Origin: Syntrophorhabdus sp. PtaB.Bin184
GTDB taxonomy: Bacteria; Desulfobacterota; Syntrophorhabdia; Syntrophorhabdales; Syntrophorhabdaceae
Direction of reading: 5' to 3'
Length of the DNA: 13,281 nucleotides
Assembly (NCBI GenBank): GCA_002067555.1
Contig: MVQQ01000223.1
Location: forward strand, 1 to 13,281
Numbering within the stretch: position 1 is the stretch's first letter; the number at the start of each line of letters is the position of its first letter. The notes beneath the pieces were generated by a model. That model saw only the letters and a program-made list of their open reading frames with translations. It searched no databases and had not been told where the DNA came from. A program made the position numbers and the translations under genes. Positions 7,069-13,281 of the stretch are shown in pieces.

Positions 7069-7097
7069 TAGTTGAGTCCACGAATAAGGAGGCGGGT

Positions 7098-7433
7098 ATG
7101 AGCAAAATGGAATTCGTCCCGAAGCTGGCCGAGGCCGGCGGGATCACCAGGAAACAGGCGGATCAGGTCTACTCGGCGTTTGTGGGGATGATCGCGGAGT
7201 CCTTGAAGAACGGGCAGCGTGTGGCCCTTCCGGGGATCGGTATTTTCTCCGTCATCGCCCGCAAGGCAAGGACGGGGAGGAACCCCAGGACCGGCGAGGA
7301 GATCAAGATACCGGCCCGCAAGGCGGTGAAGTTCTCCTCGTCGAGCGTGATAAGCAGCAGCCTCAATGAACCGAAAAAAGCTCCTCAGAAGGCGGCCAAG
7401 AAAGGGTCCGCCAAACCTGCCAAGAAGAAATAG
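7098..7433 (+). CDS. HU/IHF-family DNA-binding protein with basic tail
   Basis: A 111-residue nucleoid-associated protein that bends and compacts DNA as a dimer. Residues 4-90 follow the HU fold: a helical N-terminus MEFVPKLAEAGGITRKQADQ, the LPGIGIF motif (44-50) matching GxGxF, and a DNA-clamping arm TGRNPRTGEEIKIPA (59-73) with the intercalating proline at position 63. A Lys/Ala/Pro-rich extension (about 91-111, KKAPQKAAKKGSAKPAKKK) is added at the C-terminus. Standard HU stops near 90 residues, so this H1-like tail is an elaboration. The ATG at 7098 is fixed by AAGGAGG (7086-7092) at 5-base spacing and by homology. The frame opens further upstream to 6936 but only through non-HU sequence and across the promoter. 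Confidence 0.9.
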   Translation: MSKMEFVPKLAEAGGITRKQADQVYSAFVGMIAESLKNGQRVALPGIGIFSVIARKARTGRNPRTGEEIKIPARKAVKFSSSSVISSSLNEPKKAPQKAAKKGSAKPAKKK

Positions 7434-7439
7434 CCTAAG

Positions 7440-7478
7440 CGCACGGGCCTTCAGGTAGCCTTTCTGAAGGCCCGTGCG
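7440..7478 (+). terminator. Long perfect hairpin after the HU gene
   Basis: A 15-bp perfect stem, CGCACGGGCCTTCAG (7440-7454) with CTGAAGGCCCGTGCG (7464-7478), and a 9-base loop, starting 6 bases after the HU stop codon. The position and stability suit transcription termination or 3'-end protection. No T tract follows on either strand, so it is not a textbook intrinsic terminator. A protein-binding palindrome is the alternative. Confidence 0.5.
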
Positions 7479-7578
7479 GTCCGTTGGCCTATCTCCGCAG
7501 TCCATCCCCACGCGAACGCCGTCAGGCACTCCTTTACGATAGGTCGCTTCATTCAGGTGGAAAGTAATATCCCCGGCG

Positions 7579-8052
7579 ATGACAGTGATGAAACAACCGA
7601 TTCGGCGTCTTCAGCCTGTCCGGAATCTTCTTCTCGCGATTGTCCTCGTATTCCTAACTCCCCCTTACGCCGGGGCGTTTTGCTTCGATGAGGCCGGAGA
7701 ACGATACGGAATGTCGCCCGATCTTCTCCGCGCCATCGCAAAGACCGAGAGCGGATTCAACCCCACCGCTGTCAACTTCAACAAGAATGGCTCTTTCGAT
7801 TACGGCGTCATGCAGATAAACTCGTCGTGGTACCGTGAACTGGGCCAGGAGAGATGGATGGGTCTCGGCGACGCCTGCTACAACGTCCACGTGGGGGCGT
7901 GGATATTGAGCCGATGCATAGGGCGTTACGGTTACACCTGGGCAGCCGTGGGGTGTTATAACGGAGTGTCGGCCGAGAAAAGGGCCGGGTACGCACACAA
8001 GATCTATCGCGCGCTCAAAGCAGGCAAAGGAGCCAACAACGGAGACAAATGA
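7579..8052 (+). CDS. Lytic transglycosylase, IagB/VirB1-like
   Basis: A secreted peptidoglycan-cleaving enzyme of the SLT family that opens the cell wall locally for assembly of a secretion or conjugation apparatus. The 157-residue product has a basic N-terminus and hydrophobic core (about 16-29), with a likely signal-peptide cleavage after AGA at residue 33. The catalytic domain carries AIAKTESGFNP with catalytic Glu57, and DYGVMQINSSW (74-84). CYNVHVGAWILSRCIGRYGYTWAAVGCYNG follows, with cysteines typical of the IagB/IpgF/TrbN group. The size matches those specialised transglycosylases rather than the large housekeeping Slt. The start is uncertain: the ATG codons at 7579 and 7588 both lack a well-spaced ribosome binding site. 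No other transfer gene lies in the window, so the link to conjugation is inferred from the family. Confidence 0.88.
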   Translation: MTVMKQPIRRLQPVRNLLLAIVLVFLTPPYAGAFCFDEAGERYGMSPDLLRAIAKTESGFNPTAVNFNKNGSFDYGVMQINSSWYRELGQERWMGLGDACYNVHVGAWILSRCIGRYGYTWAAVGCYNGVSAEKRAGYAHKIYRALKAGKGANNGDK

Positions 8053-8066
8053 ACGAAGTGTTTAGC

Positions 8067-8111
8067 TTGAGCCACCTTTCGGTGGCTTGACGTAAGTCGG
8101 AACTTTCCGAC
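8067..8111 (+). other. Two small adjacent hairpins after the transglycosylase gene
   Basis: GCCACC-TTTC-GGTGGC (8071-8086), which can be extended with wobble pairs to about 8067-8090, is followed by GTCGGA-ACTT-TCCGAC (8096-8111). Neither has a T tract, so they are not convincing terminators. They may be part of a structured RNA or the 3' UTR of the transglycosylase mRNA. Confidence 0.35.
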
Positions 8112-8160
8112 AAACTCATCGTAAACTTGGCAGGAAAAATGCGGATAAATGGGGCCGGCC

Positions 8161-8216
8161 GGATAGGAACGCGACCTTCAGCCCGTGAAGGGGAGGCTCC
8201 TATCCGTCTGTTTTTC
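8161..8216 (+). terminator. Nested hairpin with T tract, probable terminator
   Basis: An outer perfect stem GGATAGGA (8161-8168) / TCCTATCC (8198-8205) encloses an inner stem CCTTCA (8175-8180) / TGAAGG (8186-8191). It is followed by GTCTG and five T residues (8211-8215). It could end transcription from the HU/transglycosylase side, although the T tract starts 5 bases after the stem. The internal loops make a structured small RNA another possibility. Confidence 0.45.
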
Positions 8217-8233
8217 ATATCCGTCTGTTTTTC
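8201..8233 (+). repeat. Tandem duplication of a 16-bp terminator tail
   Basis: TATCCGTCTGTTTTTC occurs at 8201-8216 and again at 8218-8233, with one base between. The first copy includes the 3' end of the outer stem and the T tract. The second repeats both, so either copy could pair with part of the GGATAGGA arm. This sits at the left edge of the AT-richer cargo block and could be a slippage duplication or a junction scar. Confidence 0.7.
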
Positions 8234-8317
8234 TTGAAATACGCAACTCCCGATGGTAATGAATAGGTGGGGACCTGCACGATGGGATGCCCGTCGAGCC
8301 TGTTTAGGAAAGAAACA

Positions 8318-8785
8318 ATGGCAAAACCCAACAAGTATAGAAGGGCCTTAAACAGACTAAACGTCACAAGAGCGGATATGACCGAAGTGCAAGGAAGCCC
8401 TTCTACAGAGCGTGTCGGATTGATCGGATATGAGAATTATTACGAAATAACAAGGAGAGGGGAAGTCTATTCGAAAAGGCTTCATAGATTCATCAAGCAC
8501 AAGTTCTTCTCGTTTGGCGACCGCTATTCCACCTACGTCGAATTTCAACTTGATGGACGAAAGGTTCGGATTGCCATTGGTGAAGCTGTCGCCAAATCGT
8601 TTCTATCACGGGACCAGATCCATACGATATCCAAACAACTTCCTGAAGGAGTCAATACGCTCAAGGACCTGTGGGGACTGGACATCATACCCTCATTAGC
8701 AAAAGAGTATGACGTCATAACCAAAGCTGTTTTTTATATTCTCAGCAATGAATTCAGTGATCGTCAGTCACGGGGGGATCGGTAA
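8318..8785 (+). CDS. NUMOD4-like orphan protein, no HNH domain visible
   Basis: A 155-residue protein with a segment reading IGYENYYEITRRGEVYSKR (about 36-54), then YVEFQLDGRKVRIAIGEAVAKSFL. This resembles the NUMOD4 motif and following strands of HNH homing endonucleases (GyexYyeVSxxGrVxS ... vxLxxdgkxxxxxVHRLVAxAFi). The catalytic HNH residues and the usual VHRLVA histidine are absent, so nuclease activity is unlikely. It may be a derived DNA-binding protein or a remnant. The similarity is by eye and moderate. I chose the ATG at 8318 because AGGAA (8306-8310) lies 7 bases before it. The frame also opens at 8267, with an unconvincing 17-residue extension. The sequence here is visibly more AT-rich than the genes to the left. 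Confidence 0.5.
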   Translation: MAKPNKYRRALNRLNVTRADMTEVQGSPSTERVGLIGYENYYEITRRGEVYSKRLHRFIKHKFFSFGDRYSTYVEFQLDGRKVRIAIGEAVAKSFLSRDQIHTISKQLPEGVNTLKDLWGLDIIPSLAKEYDVITKAVFYILSNEFSDRQSRGDR

Positions 8786-8928
8786 ACGGTGATAACCATA
8801 GGCTACAGCGAATCACGACAAAGGGCTGCCGGTTTGCTCGGGCCGCACGTCATCAAACAAAATAGAAAAACCATGTGAGGATCGACGCGTGCAATCTGCT
8901 GGTCATTGTATAACTAAGGGCAGATAAC

Positions 8929-9516
8929 TTGGAAATATTCGCCACGGACAAGCTCAGGCTATTCTTTGTATTTTTCGTTCCTGGTTTCATTTCCATGAAA
9001 GTCTATAATCTTATGGTGGCCGGAGACCGGCACGATTTCTCCAAGGACCTTTTGGAGGCCGTTGCCTACGGTGCAATAAACTTCGCTGCATTCTCGTGGG
9101 TCATTTTTCTCATCAATTCTCTGGAATTTTACAGCAATCACAAGTTCTGGTACTACGCTCTTACTTTCATGATCATGTTCGTGGCGCCTATCATATGGCC
9201 CTTTGCCTTTCTCAGGCTATTCTCTTTTCGTTTCATTGCCAAGCACGTAATGCACCCAGTTCTCAAACCGTGGGATTATGTGTTCGGGAAAAAGGAGTCC
9301 TTTTGGACCATCGTTCATCTGAAAAGCGGACAGAGAATTGGTGGCATCTATGATACGAGGTCTTTTGCTTCGTCCTATCCGAGTAAGGAACAGATTTACC
9401 TGGAGCAAGTCTGGCGCCTTGATGACAAAGGAGCATTCATAGAGCCCGTTGAACGATCCAAAGGCATAATTATTACCGGTGAAGAGATTGTCGCGGTAGA
9501 GTTCTTCGTCCCATAA
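8929..9516 (+). CDS. DUF6338 family membrane protein
   Basis: A 195-residue protein with three likely membrane segments (about 10-29, 44-64 and 73-98) and a soluble C-terminal domain (about 115-195). The C-terminus contains WDYVFGKKESFWTIVHLKSG, RIGGIYDTRSFASSYP and EQIYLEQVWRLDDKGAF...EPVERSKGI, which I recognise as the DUF6338 pattern. The function is unknown, though a membrane anchor with a small beta-rich cytosolic domain would fit an effector or sensor. Translation starts at TTG 8929, supported by AAGGG at 8-base spacing and by the N-terminal FFVPGFISMKVY motif. An ATG at 8995 would cut the first membrane segment. The next gene starts 16 bp downstream with a strong ribosome binding site, so they form a pair. 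Confidence 0.8.
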   Translation: MEIFATDKLRLFFVFFVPGFISMKVYNLMVAGDRHDFSKDLLEAVAYGAINFAAFSWVIFLINSLEFYSNHKFWYYALTFMIMFVAPIIWPFAFLRLFSFRFIAKHVMHPVLKPWDYVFGKKESFWTIVHLKSGQRIGGIYDTRSFASSYPSKEQIYLEQVWRLDDKGAFIEPVERSKGIIITGEEIVAVEFFVP

Positions 9517-9532
9517 ACCAAGGAGGTTTCAG

Positions 9533-9736
9533 ATGGCAGCAGAAAAGAAAGACGTTGGAGTGAAAGACGGGCATCAGCCTATGAACTATGGAGAACAACC
9601 TTTAAAAAGGGGATACCAGCCTGCTCCGGGAGACTTGGGTTATCAGGCAACCACGGGCAACATAGATACAACGAAACCACCACAAGGCGGCTCCGGCGTC
9701 CCATCCAGTTCCACCAGCAGTACAGATAAGAAATAG
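9533..9736 (+). CDS. Small GYQP-repeat protein paired with DUF6338
   Basis: A 67-residue, probably disordered protein. It has imperfect repeats, GHQPMNYGEQP, RGYQPAPGD and GYQATTGN (residues 13-43), then a KPPQGGSGVPSSSTSSTDKK tail. An AAGGAGG site lies 6 bases before the ATG, and it begins 16 bp after the DUF6338 gene, so they are almost certainly co-expressed. I recall similar small GYQP/GGSG-type proteins beside DUF6338 genes, but no role for them. It has no catalytic motif. It may be a partner or regulator of the membrane protein. Confidence 0.7.
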   Translation: MAAEKKDVGVKDGHQPMNYGEQPLKRGYQPAPGDLGYQATTGNIDTTKPPQGGSGVPSSSTSSTDKK

Positions 9737-9829
9737 GCAACCTGGCTCTGTTCTCGCTGATTTGCTGAAGGAGCCATGCACAGCCATACCGGGGGGAAGC
9801 GCGACTGATTGTTGCTCCAATATGGTCCC

Positions 9830-11263
9830 ATGAGAGATACGATCTTCATATCACACGCCACTCCGGAAGATAACGATTTTAGTATTTGGCTGGCATCCCG
9901 CCTTCAACTCTTAGGCTACAAGGTTTGGATCGACAAGGGCGAATTGTTGGGCAATGAGAAATTCTGGGAGGAGATCGACCGGACGATAAGAACTCGCGCA
10001 GTCAAGTTCTTACTCGTCTATTCCTGGAACATCTGCGTAAATAGAGAGCCGGGTCGACTGAAGGACGGAGTTTCCAAAGAATTTAACCTGGCAGAGAGCG
10101 TGCGGAAGCAGAATCAAGAACTTCTGGATTTCATTCTTCTCCTAAATATCGACAAAACAGCTCCCCACGATCTGTTTATAGGATCAAACAGATTCGGACA
10201 TATAGCCTTTTCGGATAATTGGGCTCATGGGTTGCGAGATCTTGTTACGAAACTGGTCAAAGACTCGATTGTGAAGCCCGATGAATCAGTCGACCGCGGT
10301 TTCGCGGATTGGTATGAGAATCAGTACGTAGCGCAGGACGGTATCATCCCCCGCCGGGAACTCTACTATTCCAATATTTGGTTTATTTCGTCGCTGCCGA
10401 CCAAGTTCTTTATCTACCGGTTTTTGAAGGAAAACCCTGCAAGTCAAATTCACCGAGAACCGTGTGAATTCCCTATTTGTAAAACGAACAATATCCTGGC
10501 CAGTTTCAGTTCCAGAATCCCGAGTGAAATCACGGTGGACGACCAGAAAATAAAGTTGACGCCGATGGACGTCCATGAAATCAACGTCGACGACGTACTA
10601 AAAGGATTCGAATCCCGCACTTTTCCGACTCATCAAGACGCCTCGAATTGCTTCAAAAGCCTCCTGCGCAGGACTTTCCATCTTTTGATGAAACAAGCAG
10701 GACTTGGCTGGTACGAATTCGCCAACAAGCGGTTAGCTTATTTCTACCGCGGAGATCCTAAGAAGACGAAGATCTCGTTCAAATATCCTTACCGAAAGAA
10801 AAAGAAAGTAAAGCAGCTGGTGGGCAGATACTTCAATGACTTTTGGCACTTTGCCGTTTCCGCCGATATCCTTCTTGCGCCGCAGCCAGCATACAGATTG
10901 AGAACACATCTCGTCTTCACACGGGACAGCTACAACGTTTGGGAAGACAAGGACAAGATTCACGCACATCGCAGAAGCAAGGGGCGTCTGTTCTTTAATG
11001 CTGAGTGGAGAGACATGCTGCTCGCATTCCTGAGTAGCCTTCCGGGTGAAAAGGGAACGATAGCCATTAAACTTAACGAAAACCATACCTTGACAATGCC
11101 GTATCTTACTGAACAGGTATGGGCAGACTTCGGGTACAATGAACCAGCGGATAGCTCGCGTCTTGATTTGATGAGCCAGTACGAGGAATACGAAGATGCG
11201 CAGGATGACGAACGGAACGAGCCGGATGACGCAGGCGAAGATAGGGGAGCTGATTCACCTTAG
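9830..11263 (+). CDS. TIR-APAZ effector subunit of a short Argonaute (SPARTA) system
   Basis: The effector half of a two-protein defence complex. In characterised SPARTA systems the TIR domain hydrolyses NAD(P)+ once the partner Argonaute, loaded with an RNA guide, binds ssDNA target and the complexes oligomerise. The 477-residue protein has an N-terminal TIR domain (about 1-150). It opens with MRDTIFISHATPEDNDFSIWLA, has the GYKVWID strand, and GVSKEFNLA with the likely catalytic Glu84. An APAZ region follows (about 155-440), including YFNDFWHFAVSADILLAPQP and FTRDSYN. The last ~30 residues (448-477) are strongly acidic, like the tail that occupies the nucleic-acid channel in known apo complexes. 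The ATG at 9830 matches where homologues begin. An in-frame TTG at 9809, with GGGGGGAAG upstream, would add seven residues. The pAgo gene overlaps its 3' end. Confidence 0.92.
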   Translation: MRDTIFISHATPEDNDFSIWLASRLQLLGYKVWIDKGELLGNEKFWEEIDRTIRTRAVKFLLVYSWNICVNREPGRLKDGVSKEFNLAESVRKQNQELLDFILLLNIDKTAPHDLFIGSNRFGHIAFSDNWAHGLRDLVTKLVKDSIVKPDESVDRGFADWYENQYVAQDGIIPRRELYYSNIWFISSLPTKFFIYRFLKENPASQIHREPCEFPICKTNNILASFSSRIPSEITVDDQKIKLTPMDVHEINVDDVLKGFESRTFPTHQDASNCFKSLLRRTFHLLMKQAGLGWYEFANKRLAYFYRGDPKKTKISFKYPYRKKKKVKQLVGRYFNDFWHFAVSADILLAPQPAYRLRTHLVFTRDSYNVWEDKDKIHAHRRSKGRLFFNAEWRDMLLAFLSSLPGEKGTIAIKLNENHTLTMPYLTEQVWADFGYNEPADSSRLDLMSQYEEYEDAQDDERNEPDDAGEDRGADSP

Positions 11264-12749
11264 CGAGCCAAGGATCGTCTTTGGGTACAATCAGCCAATG
11301 GCCGACCCGCGAGACGGGATCACACTGTTTGGGCCCTTTTCCCGGGATAAGATAGAAGGACAGATCAACGTCGGTATTATCGGACCCGAAAGCCCAAGGA
11401 GAAGACTGCTTACATATCTCAAGACAATTCACGAACCCATGTTCGGAGTGGAGCCCGATGTCGCACGACCATATTTTCCGGGTCTCGAGGCCGCATTCAA
11501 TATTTCCGTAAATTTCAACAACATCAAAGAAATCGACGTTCCAGACCAGGACATCAACAAATACATTCATTACACTGACGGTCATCAACGTGTTTACAAT
11601 CTGGTCAACTTATACGCGGACCGACTGCTCCAATACCAAAGGGAAGAAGAGATGCTGGTTCCGGTCTGGTTTGTGATAATACCTGAGTCTGTATACGTTC
11701 ACGGCCGGCCGAAGTCCAAGGCTGCACCCTCGAAAACCAACGTAAGAATCGGTTTGAGAAAAGAAGACCGAAGCCCGAAACTACCCTTTCTCTTCGAGGA
11801 ACTGAACAGACTCAAAGATGCTTACTTGTACGAAGTGCATTTCCATAACCAGCTGAAGGCCAAGTTGCTTACGGAGAAGATCGTCACCCAGATAGTACGC
11901 GAGTCCAAAATAGCCTATCATGAACTGTGGACGTCAGCGTCGCAGATTAAGGCGGAAGAAAAATTCGATACGGCCAAGGCGTGGAACATATCAACATCAC
12001 TTTACTACAAGTCCGGCGGCCTGCCATGGGTCCTGGCGGACGCCCGCGAAAGGGTCTCGTATCTCGGACTCGTATTCAAGAAAATAGATACCGAAGAAAC
12101 AAATAGGAACGCGTGCTGTGCTGCTCAGATGTTCCTGAATTCGGGCGACGGGTTGGTATTTCGGGGAAACATAGGGCCCTGGTACAACCCAGAGACCAAG
12201 CAGTTCCATTTGTCCAGAGACGATGCGCTCCAATTGATATCGAAGGCGTTGGAAACCTTCAAGCAAAAAGACCACAACCACCAGTATCCCGAAGAAGTCT
12301 TCATACATGCCAGGACGTATTTCGATGAAGACGAATGGAGCGGGTTTTCTGAAGCCGCGAAAGACAAGAGCAGGATTATTGGCATCAGGATAACAGACCA
12401 ATCCGGAGTCAAGCTTTACCGGGATCTGTCTTTTCCGATTCCGCGAGGGTCAGCACTTATTCTAGACGAAAGCAAAGCCTTCCTCTGGACGAGGGGCTAT
12501 ATACCAAGAATCCGGACGGTTCTCGGGTTGGAGACTCCCAATCCGTTGAGCATCGAGATTGCACGGGGCATAGGCGATATTAAGAGTGTGTGCCGCGACA
12601 TAATGTCTCTTACAAAACTGAATTATAATTCGTGCCTCATAGCGGACGGGTTGCCTGTTACACTGAGATTCGCCAACTCTATTGGCGAAATCCTTACAGC
12701 CGGGCCTGAAAGGGAAAACGAAATCCTGCCATTCAAACATTATATCTAA
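11226..12749 (+). CDS. Short prokaryotic Argonaute (MID-PIWI), SPARTA guide/target-binding subunit
   Basis: The nucleic-acid sensor of the SPARTA complex: it binds a guide RNA and pairs it with invading ssDNA, activating the TIR partner. The 507-residue protein lacks N and PAZ domains. The MID part contains FHNQLKAKLLTEKIVTQIV (206-224), the conserved helix region of the 5'-phosphate pocket. The PIWI part contains VSYLGLVFKKID (278-288), NACCAAQMFLNSGDG (295-309), EVFIHARTYFDEDEW (357-371) and the C-terminal SLTKLNYNSC with ADGLPVTLRFA (461-483). Where active Argonautes carry the catalytic Asp residues (for example GIDxS), this one has GLVFKK and IHART, so it is a non-cleaving short pAgo. The ATG at 11226 matches the homologous N-terminus (GELIHLSEPRIVFG) and overlaps the TIR-APAZ gene by 38 bp. 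The frame also opens at 11196 and 11205. The ribosome binding site is weak, so translational coupling is likely. Confidence 0.93.
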   Translation: MTQAKIGELIHLSEPRIVFGYNQPMADPRDGITLFGPFSRDKIEGQINVGIIGPESPRRRLLTYLKTIHEPMFGVEPDVARPYFPGLEAAFNISVNFNNIKEIDVPDQDINKYIHYTDGHQRVYNLVNLYADRLLQYQREEEMLVPVWFVIIPESVYVHGRPKSKAAPSKTNVRIGLRKEDRSPKLPFLFEELNRLKDAYLYEVHFHNQLKAKLLTEKIVTQIVRESKIAYHELWTSASQIKAEEKFDTAKAWNISTSLYYKSGGLPWVLADARERVSYLGLVFKKIDTEETNRNACCAAQMFLNSGDGLVFRGNIGPWYNPETKQFHLSRDDALQLISKALETFKQKDHNHQYPEEVFIHARTYFDEDEWSGFSEAAKDKSRIIGIRITDQSGVKLYRDLSFPIPRGSALILDESKAFLWTRGYIPRIRTVLGLETPNPLSIEIARGIGDIKSVCRDIMSLTKLNYNSCLIADGLPVTLRFANSIGEILTAGPERENEILPFKHYI

Positions 12750-12876
12750 GATCTGTATTAATCTTGCAATTGGCGCATGGGACAGGTCTTGCCGGGCCAA
12801 CAAAGACCAGCTTGTTCACACTGTTTCCTACACGCGGTCCCGAAACTGTCGAGCAACCGTGATTTCCATAAAAAAA
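12750..12876. other. Convergent gap between the pAgo and ThiF genes
   Basis: About 125 bases from the pAgo stop to the leftward terminator. It shows no gene, repeat or recognisable att-like sequence. The plus-strand side has no terminator of its own apart from the 12877-12894 hairpin, which lacks T residues in that direction. Confidence 0.4.
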
Positions 12877-12894
12877 GGGTGGCCAAAGCCACCC
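12870..12894 (-). terminator. Intrinsic terminator of the PRTRC ThiF gene
   Basis: Read on the minus strand, GGGTGGC-TTTG-GCCACCC (12888-12894 with 12877-12883) is followed by seven T residues (complement of 12870-12876). It lies about 20 bases past the stop of the leftward gene at 12913, a textbook intrinsic terminator. The same stem could slow plus-strand transcription from the Argonaute operon, but it lacks a T tract in that direction. Confidence 0.9.
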
Positions 12895-12912
12895 CTGAAG
12901 TCATGATATTCG

Positions 12913-13281
12913 TCATGCTGCTTTGCGATGGGATTCTTTCCTGGGTTTCCGCGGTTTCCAGCCCATCGATTCCCAGACGGCGGGATTCACCGGCAGGGGC
13001 CGGACCGTCATGGTGCTGAGGTTAACAAAGGCGCCGTGCACCATTATCTGCCCGCGCCTGAACATTGTCCACATGATCTCGAGCGCGCAGGTGGCCACCC
13101 ATTGATTGACAAAGAGGTCCTGCCTTGTGAGGGCTTCCTGGAGCGAGCAGCTCGGGCCCTGGTAGAGCTTACGGGCTTCGTCCTCCATGATCCCCTCGTA
13201 GAGATCGAGCACATGGGGGAGATAGGGCGGGCACGATTTCATCGGCTGGTCAACCTTGCCGAATGCTCCGAGCACGACCTG
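12913..13281 (-). CDS. PRTRC system ThiF family protein, C-terminal part (truncated by window end)
   Basis: The reading frame is open to the window end, so only the last 122 codons are seen and the start lies outside. The visible part reads YLPHVLDLYEGIMEDE, then PSCSLQEALTRQDLFVNQWVAT (about 20 residues later), ALEIMWTMFRRGQIMVHGAFVNLSTMTVRPLPVNPAVW and a basic tail PRKPRKESHRKAA. I recognise the SCSLxEALxRQDLFVNQ and HGxFVNLxTxxxxPLPVxPxxW blocks from the C-terminus of ThiF-type proteins in PRTRC (ParB-related, ThiF-related cassette) clusters. ThiF/E1-like enzymes adenylate a protein C-terminus, but the nucleotide-binding part is off the window and the cellular role of PRTRC is not known. 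The rest of the cassette would be expected to the right, upstream of this gene. Confidence 0.82.
   Translation of the reverse strand, partial: QVVLGAFGKVDQPMKSCPPYLPHVLDLYEGIMEDEARKLYQGPSCSLQEALTRQDLFVNQWVATCALEIMWTMFRRGQIMVHGAFVNLSTMTVRPLPVNPAVWESMGWKPRKPRKESHRKAA

Larger units (their letters stand above)
6752..7097. promoter_or_regulatory. Divergent regulatory region between the accessory operon and the HU gene
   Basis: 346 bases without a gene, between the leftward operon starting at 6751 and the rightward HU gene. It holds copy B of the shared motif (6862-6911), the HU promoter (7029-7057), and an inverted repeat CGCGGCG (6785-6791) / CGCCGCG (6818-6824) with a 26-base spacer. Inside that spacer is CGAGAAGC (6798-6805), an octamer also found upstream of ssb and at the HU promoter. 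The remainder, about 6912-7020, shows nothing I can interpret. Confidence 0.5.

Noticed and set aside
6936..7097. N-terminal extension of the HU protein to 6936
   Set aside because: The added 54 residues do not match HU, cross the visible promoter and lack a ribosome binding site, whereas the ATG at 7098 has AAGGAGG.
8067..8111. Intrinsic terminators
   Set aside because: The two hairpins are clear but neither is followed by a T tract, so they are listed only as structures.
11196..11225. Longer start of the short Argonaute at 11196
   Set aside because: The ten extra residues, MRRMTNGTSR, are not expected in the family and the ATG at 11226 aligns with the usual N-terminus. Neither start has a strong ribosome binding site, so some doubt remains.
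1..13281. CRISPR array, tRNA genes, insertion sequence ends
   Set aside because: No regularly spaced repeats, cloverleaf-like sequence or transposase-like reading frame was seen.

Overview
The window looks like the accessory backbone of a plasmid or integrative and conjugative element from an anaerobic or facultative Gram-negative bacterium. A deltaproteobacterial-type host is plausible but only weakly supported. The signs are a B12-dependent class II ribonucleotide reductase, a dedicated SSB, a run of small tightly coupled genes of unknown function, an HU-like protein, an IagB/VirB1-type lytic transglycosylase and the C-terminal part of a PRTRC-system ThiF protein. PRTRC cassettes are typical of large plasmids and genomic islands. 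No tRNA, rRNA, CRISPR array, insertion sequence or integrase is visible.

Layout. (1) 37-2795, minus strand: an operon ssb > nrdJ > DUF3768 gene. (2) 3097-6751, minus strand: eight small genes, several joined by ATGA overlaps or overlaps of tens of bases, ending at a clear intrinsic terminator (3049-3088). (3) 6752-7097: a divergent intergenic region with a sigma70-like promoter for the HU gene. It also holds a ~50-bp motif that recurs upstream of ssb in the same orientation, suggesting the two minus-strand operons share a regulator. (4) 7098-8052, plus strand: HU-like gene and lytic transglycosylase. (5) 8318-12749, plus strand: a visibly more AT-rich cargo block with a NUMOD4-like orphan, a DUF6338 membrane protein, a small GYQP-repeat protein and a two-gene short prokaryotic Argonaute system. 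(6) 12877-13281, minus strand: terminator and 3' part of a PRTRC ThiF gene, cut by the window end.

The outstanding element is the pair at 9830-12749: a TIR-APAZ protein overlapping a catalytically inactive short pAgo (MID-PIWI). This is the SPARTA architecture. In characterised members, an RNA guide and ssDNA target drive oligomerisation of the TIR domains and NAD(P)+ hydrolysis, killing or arresting cells that carry invading plasmids. Here the system seems to be cargo on a mobile element, inserted between transfer/maintenance genes. The DUF6338 + GYQP pair just upstream is a second, uncharacterised two-gene unit in the same block.
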